Part shown: positions 8,948 to 16,831 of the stretch, piece by piece
How positions within the stretch are numbered: position 1 is the stretch's first letter
How the letters are laid out: every line of letters begins with the position of its first letter
Assembly: GCA_023663085.1 (NCBI GenBank)
Contig: JAMPIB010000027.1
Location: 1 to 45,044 of the forward strand
Source of the DNA: Ruminococcus sp.
GTDB taxonomy: Bacteria; Bacillota; Clostridia; Lachnospirales; Lachnospiraceae
Length of the DNA: 45,044 bases
Direction: 5' to 3'
Notes under the pieces: generated by a model
What the model saw: the letters and a program-made list of their open reading frames with translations, nothing else
Told to the model about the DNA's origin: nothing
The model's database searches: none
Program-made: the position numbers and the translations under genes

Positions 8948-10402
8948 ATGTCAAAAAAAGTCATTGAGCTGTTGAAAAAACACGGGCCCATGCTTTCCGG
9001 AGACCTGGCACGCCTTTTTGAAAAAGAATACGGCGTTTCTAATACGGCGGCAAGACAGGCGCTGTCACGCGCAAAGCCGCCGGTCAATAAGATATGCACA
9101 TTATCTTTCGAGAAAAACCAAAAATTTTTTTATCTGGAAAGTCAGTTCATGTCGCAAAAATATATGGAGGGACTGCTGGCGGCCATTCAGGAAAATTCAC
9201 AGGTCAACTGGATATATATCTGCGCTTTTCAGGCGCAGCGCGGCTATGTATCCAAAAGCATTCTTCCAGCGTTAGTCTCGTCCCCTGTTAAGAATGTCAA
9301 GGGGCATAAATTACATAAAAGAGTGATCGAAGACCTGCTAAGCTGCCATATTATTGAAGAATATGACGATACCCGCTGGAAGTTAAGCGACTGGGTTCCG
9401 GTCACATCACAGAATCTGCCTTCCTCAACGGGTATCGAAGTCGTAAAAAAGCAGATTGTCAATGATTTTGCCAGCTGGGCCAGAAATCTGAATCTGGTGG
9501 GCTATGAGACAACGAAAACCATCTTCGAGGATGCGCAGTTTGCTAATTTTCAATGGGCGTTTACGGCGCCGTCTTATGTACAGCCGTTATATAACATAGA
9601 ACAGCAAAAAAACGGCTTTATCGTCGCGGATGTTTTTTATGGCCGGACTGCGGATTTAGAAGATATCCAGTTTTTTCTTAATAAAATATCCATTATCAGA
9701 AATTACAAAAAACTACCCTCCTTTTTACCGGTGCTGCTGCTTGAAAATGCGACTCCGGAGGCTTTGAAAGCCCTGAAAGAACAGAAGGTAGTCGTTGCCT
9801 TTATAAAAAATCTTTTTGACCAGCGGTATGTGGAACTTCTGTCGCAGATCGTCACTGTTTTCACGAATGCCAGCGCTATCGTGTCCAAGGATCCTGACCA
9901 GATAGAAAAACTATTTGCCGAGATTGCCAGATCGGAAGGACGTTACAACGATATCATCGGGGATTTTTTTGAAATAATGGTGGGTTATTATTATCAGTCG
10001 ATTGGCGTCCGCTATCTGACGATCGGCAAAACGATACATATCCCGAATTCTGATAAAACAAACGAAATCGACCTGCTGGTAGAGCGGGAGGGAAAAATCA
10101 TAGTAGTAGAATGCAAGGCGACCCGTTCGGCAACTGATGAAAAATATGTGGAAAAATGGCTGAACAAAAATATTCCGCAGATCAGAAAGTGGCTGTTGGA
10201 CAGATATCCCGATATCCGGGATTATGAGTTCCAGATATGGTCTTTGGGCGGCTTTACAAAAGAAGCGCAGGATATGTTACAAAAAGCCGGAGAAAACACC
10301 GGAAAATATAAGATCGAGAGTTTTGATAAAAAGCAGATCCTGAAAATGGTGCAGGAAAAGAAAGTACAGCATATCGCGGATCTTTTACGGGAATATTTTT
10401 GA
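8948..10402 (+). CDS. Winged-helix plus PD-(D/E)XK nuclease-like protein
   Basis: 484 residues; GGAGGAG precedes the ATG. The first 70 or so residues look like a winged helix (VIELLKKHGPMLSGDLARLF, then NTAARQALSRAK as recognition helix). The middle is uncharacterised. The C-terminal part has a PD-(D/E)XK core: Glu in GDFFEIMVGYYYQ, then NEIDLLVE with Asp375, then VVECKA with Glu388 and Lys390. This resembles restriction or repair nucleases that bring their own DNA-binding domain. No methyltransferase or second subunit is adjacent, so it is not part of a classical restriction-modification set. A solitary defence or DNA repair nuclease is the best guess; I do not know a gene name. Confidence 0.7.
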   Translation: MSKKVIELLKKHGPMLSGDLARLFEKEYGVSNTAARQALSRAKPPVNKICTLSFEKNQKFFYLESQFMSQKYMEGLLAAIQENSQVNWIYICAFQAQRGYVSKSILPALVSSPVKNVKGHKLHKRVIEDLLSCHIIEEYDDTRWKLSDWVPVTSQNLPSSTGIEVVKKQIVNDFASWARNLNLVGYETTKTIFEDAQFANFQWAFTAPSYVQPLYNIEQQKNGFIVADVFYGRTADLEDIQFFLNKISIIRNYKKLPSFLPVLLLENATPEALKALKEQKVVVAFIKNLFDQRYVELLSQIVTVFTNASAIVSKDPDQIEKLFAEIARSEGRYNDIIGDFFEIMVGYYYQSIGVRYLTIGKTIHIPNSDKTNEIDLLVEREGKIIVVECKATRSATDEKYVEKWLNKNIPQIRKWLLDRYPDIRDYEFQIWSLGGFTKEAQDMLQKAGENTGKYKIESFDKKQILKMVQEKKVQHIADLLREYF

Positions 10403-10430
10403 AACTGTTTAAACTATGGAGAGGTATCAT

Positions 10431-11084
10431 ATGTTAAAAGCAATCATTTTCGATTTTGATTATACATTGGGAGATTCTACAAACGGTATTGCGTTAAGTA
10501 TAAATTATGCTTTGGAAGCATTAGGTTATGCAGCCGCGGATATTGCAGATATCAAAAAGACAATAGGATTCTCTTTAAAAGAAACATATTTCGCATTAAC
10601 ATCGGATCATAATTTAGATAAGGCAGAGCAGTTCATCAAACTATTCCAGGAAAAGGCCGACAGCGTTATGGTTACTAATACCGAACTTTACGTAGGAGTA
10701 AAAGATATTTTGCAAAAGCTGAAAGCGAAAGGATATAAGACAGCTATTGTTACCACAAAATTTCGTTACAGAATTGAAGAGATATTAAGCAAATTCGAGG
10801 CCAACGAGCTGATTGATATGATTGTGGGAGCTGAGGATGTCAAAACAGAGAAACCTGATCCGGAAGGATTGCTTTGGGTTATTGGGCATTTGCAGGCAAT
10901 GAAGGAAGAGGTGCTTTATGTTGGAGACAGTCTGGTGGATGCCAGGACAGCTGAAAATGCACAAGTTAAATTTGCCGCTGTACTGACGGGAACAACCACA
11001 AGGGATGATTTTAGAAGTTATAAAAGTGTGTATATAGGCGAAAACATAGCGGATGTCTGTAAATACATCTTAACTTTGTCATAA
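10431..11084 (+). CDS. HAD-superfamily phosphatase (phosphoglycolate phosphatase-like)
   Basis: About 217 residues from ATG 10431, preceded by GGAGAGG; an in-frame ATG at 10416 is the site region itself. Motif I is DFDYT (Asp8 and Asp10), motif II VTTK, Lys in EKPDPEG and motif IV VGDSLVDARTAENA, all in the expected order, with a helical cap after motif I. Members remove phosphate from small molecules such as phosphoglycolate, nucleotides or sugar phosphates; the substrate cannot be told. It follows the nuclease gene by 28 nt and may be cotranscribed. Confidence 0.88.
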   Translation: MLKAIIFDFDYTLGDSTNGIALSINYALEALGYAAADIADIKKTIGFSLKETYFALTSDHNLDKAEQFIKLFQEKADSVMVTNTELYVGVKDILQKLKAKGYKTAIVTTKFRYRIEEILSKFEANELIDMIVGAEDVKTEKPDPEGLLWVIGHLQAMKEEVLYVGDSLVDARTAENAQVKFAAVLTGTTTRDDFRSYKSVYIGENIADVCKYILTLS

Positions 11085-11106
11085 AATTTTTTTAGGAGGT
11101 ATTTCT

Positions 11107-11470
11107 ATGAATGCACTTGTCATAAACTGCAGTCCTGTACGAACGGGAGCAACGGCAGAAATAGTCGGTATCGTGTCAAAAAAGCTGTCTCATAAGTATG
11201 ATGTTTAAAGCATTTATTGACCGCTGCACGCCCTGGTGTAATACACATGAGCCGCACGCGGCTATCAGTACTGGGAAAAAAGGTTATGTGATAGCGCTGC
11301 GGACTGGTCCCGGTATGAGAGAATGTGATAAAATAATCGGCAGCATAGAGCATTTTTATGGGCATTTAGAGATTGAATGTTCTGGAAAACTTGGGTTATG
11401 TTCAGTAGAATTTAAAGAGGCAGTAAAGCATAGAGAAAATGAAATCTTGTCTTTTTGCGAACAAATATAG
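11107..11470 (+). pseudogene. Flavodoxin/NADPH-dependent FMN reductase-like gene, internally deleted
   Basis: A good site (TTAGGAGG) and ATG 11107 begin MNALVINCSPVRTGATAEIV, the phosphate-binding start of NADPH-dependent FMN reductases. The frame stops after 33 residues at 11206-11208. Another frame resumes at 11198 with FKAFIDRCTPW and continues to a typical C-terminal half ending at 11470. The middle part, including the CxxC-type flavin region of this group, is missing, and the two halves are out of frame. A deletion of perhaps 40-60 codons at about 11200 explains both. The gene should be inactive. Confidence 0.8.
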
Positions 11471-11511
11471 CAAGTCTGTGTAAAAAATTATATTTTGAGG
11501 AGAGAGTGTCT

Positions 11512-12111
11512 ATGAAAACATATGTAGAAATTGCAGAAATACTAAAAAAATTTGAGATTGGCGGCATAACAGATCAGATGCTTGCGGAGTTAGAGGCATC
11601 AGCCGCTCAAAAACCGCAGGAGGTTATGTTCAATAAGACGGCCGTGCTTCTTTCGATGCTTGGATGCGGTGATCATGATTATAAGAATTGGTCATGGACA
11701 CCATCCGCCAACGGTGTATACAGTTTCGATGTAGAAGTATTTAACGTGGGAAAAATGTATACTGATTTTCTGACAGGCGTTTCGGCCCTTGATAAAGAAG
11801 AACTTGATTTTAAAAATATCAAAGAAGATACCGGGAATGTAGATTGGGAGGCGGGCACCGGAACAAGGACAGTCACTTTTGAGTGGAACGGACAAACATT
11901 CAGTCTGGAGGCAACGGATGAAAACGACTGGTTTGACCTTAATGTAGCCAGAGAACTAAATAAGATCATTATTGAAAATGGTAACGGCAGACGGCTGTTT
12001 TTTACGGCAGACGGCTATCAGGAGTGTATCATTTTCTACCGTGATGCCGAGTGGGCGGCTTCGTTTGAGAAAGAAACGGGGCTGGAACTTTCGGATCTGA
12101 TGGAGGATTAA
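11512..12111 (+). CDS. Uncharacterised acidic protein
   Basis: 199 residues from ATG 11512, which has GAGGAGAG upstream; an earlier in-frame start at 11455 lies inside the preceding pseudogene. No signal peptide or membrane span. Acidic, with WSWTPSANGVYSFDVEVFNV and a beta-rich middle (RTVTFEWNGQTFSLEA). I do not recognise the family. It lies 9 nt before the next gene, which is membrane-anchored, so the two are probably cotranscribed. Confidence 0.7.
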   Translation: MKTYVEIAEILKKFEIGGITDQMLAELEASAAQKPQEVMFNKTAVLLSMLGCGDHDYKNWSWTPSANGVYSFDVEVFNVGKMYTDFLTGVSALDKEELDFKNIKEDTGNVDWEAGTGTRTVTFEWNGQTFSLEATDENDWFDLNVARELNKIIIENGNGRRLFFTADGYQECIIFYRDAEWAASFEKETGLELSDLMED

Positions 12112-12120
12112 AGGAAGTGT

Positions 12121-13833
12121 ATGAAGAAAAAGCATTTTATCATTCTGCCATCAGTGATATTGACCACATTGGTCATTTTGGGTCTGGTAATAACGAAAAA
12201 AATCAGGATCACACCGGTACTTGCCGACAGATTTGAGATGACCGACGGTGACGTATCCCGCTATCAGGGTGGTATCGGCGGCAATGTGTTCAGAGGGACG
12301 AAGGAAGAGTTGGCGGAAATGCCGATACAATCCGCCCATGAGGAGGTTTCGCTGGAGCAGGGCAATCTGATCTATGATACGGAGCAGGTAAAAGTTTTCT
12401 CTTTTTTAGGACAGATACGCTCGCTTTATATTATTACACCAAATGAGGAGAGGGTTATTTCTCCGGTGCAAAGATTCTGGCTCGATAAAGAGCAGGAGAC
12501 AGTCTGGTTACTGGAAAGTCAGGAAACCATACAGATACGGAAAATAGATTTAAGCGAGGCACATTTTCTGGAAGAAACCCTGATACTCGATGCAGAAGAG
12601 ATGGAAACGCTATTGTTGGACACCTATCAGCTTTTTATGGAGGAAAAAAATGCTTTTTGGGATTTGAAGGCCGGGTTATCCGGCCAGGAGCAGGAAAACG
12701 GAGAGTTTTTTCTGGAAGGAAGTATTTCCGGCATCTGCAAAGCAAACGGTAAAAAGTATGAAATTTTTTATGAGATTGACAGGGAAAATGATAAGATCAG
12801 TGTAAAGGGGTATCTGCAAGACCTTGCGCTGCCGCCGCTGTATCAGGAATTTTTACTTCATAATCTGACGGCGGAAAGTCTGTTGACAGAGAAGAATGCC
12901 AGATTCGGCGAAAGTTTAAGTTTTTTTGATGACGAAATCTATTTATCGCAGTCTGGGAAGTTTGGCAAACAGTTTGCAATAGCGGAGGATGCGGAAAGCG
13001 GAGAGCCGGTGTTTTTCTTTCGTTTGCAGCAGGTTGATGGAAACGAAGAATACGTCTATGTATTGACGGAAGAAAACGGCGGACTGGTCTGCCGGGAGAT
13101 TTTTGACAGTGCCCCGGCAAGCTGGTTTGACTGCGCGTCTTTTATGGAGATTCCTGCCAAAAACTGTCAGGACTATAAGAGCCGTGAGGAAGTTTTTGCC
13201 GCTGTTGAAAATGGAGATTTCTCGGTCATAGCCGATAACTATGCGGATTCGGGCATGATACCGGAATCACTGGAAATGGACTATGAGTCGGAAAGCGGTA
13301 CAGGAAGATTTGAAAGATGTGACATTGATGGCGATGGTTTTGATGAGTTAATATTTTTGATAAAATATGATACGGAAGATTTCCGGCGTATTGCTTTTAT
13401 TCTGGATTACAGAAACGGCAGGGCGGTCTGTGTTTATTACGATTGGTGTGATGGAAATGAATGGCTGGCTTTGGAAGATGCAGGGAAACTGATCCATTGT
13501 TCATATAGTAACAACGGTTCGTGTACTTATTATGGTTTTTACGAATGTAGTTTAGATGCAAGAGGAATCAAAGACCTTGATTTTACAGGGTATGGGCTGG
13601 AAATGTGTGATGTTTACGAAGACGGGGACGCCGGATTGTGGTGGTGGAACGGACAGCGGCCGGAAATAACGCAGTCTGGTATTTATTATACCAGAGTGCG
13701 AGCGAAGAATGCCGAAGAGACAGCCGCCTCCGGTACGACAGACGGCTGGATCAAGGAGTTGATCGCGAAGGAAGAGTTTACTGCGGCGTATGAGGAACTG
13801 TTGGGGGTGCGGCCGGAGGAAATAGAAGAATGA
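12121..13833 (+). CDS. Membrane-anchored extracellular protein of unknown function
   Basis: 570 residues. The N-terminus MKKKHFIILPSVILTTLVILGLVI is a signal anchor without a lipobox. The rest is acidic and extracellular, with DIDGDGFDELIFLIKYD near residue 400, a calcium-loop-like segment resembling those in the lipoprotein at 200. No catalytic motif recognised. AAAGGAAG precedes the start 9 nt after the upstream gene, indicating a two-gene unit. Confidence 0.7.
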   Translation: MKKKHFIILPSVILTTLVILGLVITKKIRITPVLADRFEMTDGDVSRYQGGIGGNVFRGTKEELAEMPIQSAHEEVSLEQGNLIYDTEQVKVFSFLGQIRSLYIITPNEERVISPVQRFWLDKEQETVWLLESQETIQIRKIDLSEAHFLEETLILDAEEMETLLLDTYQLFMEEKNAFWDLKAGLSGQEQENGEFFLEGSISGICKANGKKYEIFYEIDRENDKISVKGYLQDLALPPLYQEFLLHNLTAESLLTEKNARFGESLSFFDDEIYLSQSGKFGKQFAIAEDAESGEPVFFFRLQQVDGNEEYVYVLTEENGGLVCREIFDSAPASWFDCASFMEIPAKNCQDYKSREEVFAAVENGDFSVIADNYADSGMIPESLEMDYESESGTGRFERCDIDGDGFDELIFLIKYDTEDFRRIAFILDYRNGRAVCVYYDWCDGNEWLALEDAGKLIHCSYSNNGSCTYYGFYECSLDARGIKDLDFTGYGLEMCDVYEDGDAGLWWWNGQRPEITQSGIYYTRVRAKNAEETAASGTTDGWIKELIAKEEFTAAYEELLGVRPEEIEE

Positions 13834-13860
13834 TTTCTTTACAAAGATAAGCCGAAGCGC

Positions 13861-13948
13861 TTGTAAAGTTTATCAGATATGATACAATAAAATAGAAGAG
13901 ATTATTATATTATCATACTAACAATCCATGATTCCGCTTCGCGGAATC
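13861..13948 (+). promoter_or_regulatory. Promoter and hairpin/operator before the small-protein/GNAT pair
   Basis: TTGTAA (13861-13866), 16 nt, TACAAT (13883-13888). Downstream lies a perfect inverted repeat GATTCCGC-TTC-GCGGAATC (13930-13948) with no T-run, so it is not a terminator. Its place between promoter and gene fits an autoregulatory site or a leader hairpin. Confidence 0.5.
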
Positions 13949-14009
13949 TCAAATCTGTATGGATAAGCAGGTATTTATTGCATATACTGAAACAAGGAGG
14001 TGTATAAGT

Positions 14010-14168
14010 ATGGCTACATCTTCCATTACGAAAACTTTTGTAATAAAAGATGAAAAAGTTTGTGACAAGTTAATAAAAGCTTTGAATGACACCCCTCCCA
14101 GAAAGGCTGTAAAGACGAATTATTATGAGGAGGGTAAAAAGAAATTAACACAATACTTTGGTCATTGA
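14010..14168 (+). CDS. Small protein, putative antitoxin of a GNAT pair
   Basis: 52 residues from ATG 14010 with AAGGAGG upstream; a longer reading from 13959 is unlikely. The MATSSITKTFVIKDEK opening, short beta strand then a helix (VCDKLIKALND), is a pattern I associate with small proteins encoded before GNAT genes in Clostridia. Its stop overlaps the downstream GNAT frame. The size, the translational coupling and the acetyltransferase partner suggest a toxin-antitoxin module; there is no direct evidence of toxicity. Confidence 0.65.
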   Translation: MATSSITKTFVIKDEKVCDKLIKALNDTPPRKAVKTNYYEEGKKKLTQYFGH

Positions 14169-14173
14169 AACAG

Positions 14174-14722
14174 ATGATAGAAGTAGTTCCGGCAGAGCAA
14201 TTAGCCGGAACTTTGGATACATATCGTTGTGTTTATGATGATGACATAGAAAATTTTTTACGAACTAAGGCAATTACATATGAAAACAGAGGCTGGTGCT
14301 CTACCTATCTTTTAGTGGATGAAGATAAGTTGGCGGAACAGGGAAATCTGTTCGTTGCTGGTTATTTTACACTATCAAATAAAGTAATGCGTTTGTCGGA
14401 AACAGTATCCCATAATAGAAGAAAAAAATTGTTTAATGGTTTGAAAAAAGATGATAATTATATGCACTTTATTTTAATCGGGCAGTTAGGAAAGCATATC
14501 AGCACGGATGAAGGGCAAGGGGAAAAATCTGGAGCGATCTCTGCAATAGAAATGCTTGATAAAGCGTTTGAAATTATCTATCAGGTAAAGGAACGTATAA
14601 CTTGCAGTTGTGTTCTTATAGAATGCAAAGATGAGCCTAAAATAAGAAAAATATATGAGGAGTATGGCTTTTTGGAGTTACAGAGAGATGAAAAATTGAT
14701 ACAATATTTTATGATTTTGTAG
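14174..14722 (+). CDS. GNAT-family acetyltransferase, possible toxin
   Basis: About 182 residues from ATG 14174, or 185 from TTG 14165, which overlaps the upstream stop. The acyl-CoA fold is seen in FILIGQLGKHI (beta 4) and the following helix (AISAIEMLDKAFEIIYQ), then CSCVLIECKDEPKIRKIYEEYGF, the usual C-terminal GNAT block with its YxxxGF ending. The length and the small coupled upstream gene fit toxins of the TacT/AtaT kind that acetylate aminoacyl-tRNA, but an ordinary acetyltransferase is possible. Confidence 0.7.
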   Translation: MIEVVPAEQLAGTLDTYRCVYDDDIENFLRTKAITYENRGWCSTYLLVDEDKLAEQGNLFVAGYFTLSNKVMRLSETVSHNRRKKLFNGLKKDDNYMHFILIGQLGKHISTDEGQGEKSGAISAIEMLDKAFEIIYQVKERITCSCVLIECKDEPKIRKIYEEYGFLELQRDEKLIQYFMIL

Positions 14723-14746
14723 AGTTGTATCTATTTATCCTGCACT

Positions 14747-14775
14747 TTGACATCCCCCCAATATTATGATAGAGT
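14747..14775 (+). promoter_or_regulatory. Promoter for the glycosyltransferase-like gene
   Basis: Consensus TTGACA (14747-14752), 17 nt containing six Cs, and TAGAGT (14770-14775), ending 33 nt before ATG 14809. Confidence 0.6.
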
Positions 14776-14808
14776 GAAAACAGTGCGTAAACGAAAGGAG
14801 AATAACTT

Positions 14809-16759
14809 ATGATAAGCAATTTATTTTTGATAGCCGGCATCATACTTTGGGGCTATGTATTGACAAATACTTTAAAAATAAAAGAAAGTTTCGGCCCCGT
14901 TTTAGGGATTGCAGTCAGTATGGCGGTATTAGAAGCCGCAGGTGCGGGGGGGGGTATTGTGGCCTGCCGCAATCCTCTACTGTGTTACCGTCTGTATTCT
15001 TTCCGCGGTCTATATTTTCAGGACAAAAAATAGATCAAATCTGAAAGCATATTTTTTGAACCCGTCTATTATCGGCTTTTTATTTGCCGTGTTATTCTAT
15101 ATGATCTTAGTTTCCGGAGAAAAACTTTTCTATACGGGGCTGGATTCTTTTCTGCATTGGGGCATGTTTTCCAAAACGGTATTTTATGACCATAATCTTG
15201 ATGTCTGGAATGGTGATCTATGGGTGAACCATATGAGTTATCCTCACGGTATGGCGTCATGGTATTCATTGTTTGCTTTAGGAAAAAGTACCTATACAGA
15301 GCGGGATGTTATGCTGAGTATAAATGTTCTTTTATTTGCCTGCTCATGTCCGGCCGTCGATATTGCCGCATGTAAGTTAAGAAAGCTGTTTTCAGGCAGA
15401 AAGATATACGCTTTCATTGCCTATCCCGTATCGGGAATAAGTGTTGCCAGTTTCCTGTGGATCTGGAGATTTGGCGAGGGAGTATGGCCTTATATTTCCG
15501 GTTATATGGATATACCGCTTGGCGTTGCTTTTATGGCGGCGCTTTGTCTGGCCGTATCAGACAGTGAGGCCTGTTACCGCAAAGCGTTTGCCGTATCTTT
15601 GTTGTCCGCGGCATTGGTCATGATAAAACCAAGTGGTATTATTTTTGTCAGCGTTGTTTGTCTGGTCTATCTGATAAATGAGTATATCAGTGAAGGCTTT
15701 TCCATGACAAAGGACTGTATTGGGAAATTATTCCGCAGGGGAATGCTGGTAGTCTCTGTTTCGTTATTGGAACTGGTTATCTGGAATATCATGTTACAAT
15801 ATCGGGGCATAAAAGGAGATCAGTTCAGCCTGAAGGCTTTTCTTCCCGGTACGCTGATCGCAAAGTATCAGGCGGATACCGCGTATGCGGAATTATGGCG
15901 CAACGTTATAGGCAATTTCTTTACAGCCTTTTTCACAAGGGAAGTTGTGCTTCATATCAGCGCTTTTGGCTGGATGATGATATGTGCTGCTCTGACAGTA
16001 TTGACGATTCTGCTTTTAGAAGATCGGCGTGAGAAAAAGAACGTGCTGTATGTGAATGTCTGTATGATAGTATTGTTTTGCCTTTATAATCTGTTTTTGT
16101 TATGGACTTATTTAACAACGATGTCAGAGGGCGAGGCGCTGGGGATCAAATGCTATGACAGATATATTGGTTCCTATATTATAGGCTGGTTTGTATTGTG
16201 CATTTATTTTCTGTTCTATTATAATGTTAAGGCCAAAAAAGGCGCCTGCTTATTTGTAGGTATTTTTTTCCTGTGTAATATTTTCGGTTTTCTGGACAGG
16301 AGAACTTTTTTAAAAGAGATTGATTCTGAGATCGAGGTAGATTATGAATTGAGTCTTGTTATCCGGAAGTGTATTCCAGAAGCAGTCCGCGGCGATTCCG
16401 GGGAGATGCCCGATCTGTGGATTACCTATGCAGACGAAGAAGAAGCTCTTGACTATGGTCAGATGGTGCGGCTGAAATATTATTTATTTCCGGATCTTGA
16501 CCTTTACAATATCTATGGAACGCAGGAAGATTATCAGCGTCAAATGCGTGATATTATTGCGGAATTCAGTTTTGATTATGTTGTTTTATATGGCGTCAAT
16601 GAAGATTTTTATAATGCTTATTATTGGTTTTTCGCCGATGGTCTGTCGAATGCCAGGAAGCAATATGAGAATGGCCGCTATCAGGCATATAAAGTGATAA
16701 AAGATGAAAATACGGATGAATTTTGCTGGTTTGAACCGATATTGAATGTGCAGGAATGA
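14809..16759 (+). CDS. Polytopic membrane glycosyltransferase-like protein, frameshifted at a G9 tract
   Basis: The gene starts at ATG 14809 with AAAGGAG and reads MISNLFLIAGIILWGYVLTN as a first membrane span, then runs out of frame at nine consecutive Gs (14946-14954). The +1 frame continues from there (VLWPAAILYCVTVCILSAVY) to 16759. With eight Gs the two join into about 649 residues with some ten or more membrane spans and a hydrophilic C-terminal domain. The FLHWGMFSK and NHMSYPHGMASWY segments in an outer loop resemble GT-C enzymes that use lipid-linked sugars. Function is inferred from topology. As written only a short N-terminal peptide would be made, unless translation starts at GTG 14942. 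Confidence 0.7.
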
Positions 16760-16770
16760 TCATATAGCAA

Positions 16771-16796
16771 CAGGCCGGGCCCTCCGGCCCTGCCTT
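16771..16796 (+). terminator. GC-rich hairpin between convergent genes
   Basis: CAGGCCGG and CCGGCCCTG arms pair with one bulge, followed on the plus strand by a weak CCTTTGC. It lies 11 nt after the glycosyltransferase-like gene and downstream of thrS on the other strand, so it may act both ways. The short T tract lowers confidence. Confidence 0.5.
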
Positions 16797-16831
16797 TGCA
16801 AAATATAAATCATAATAGTAAATCCTGCGTC

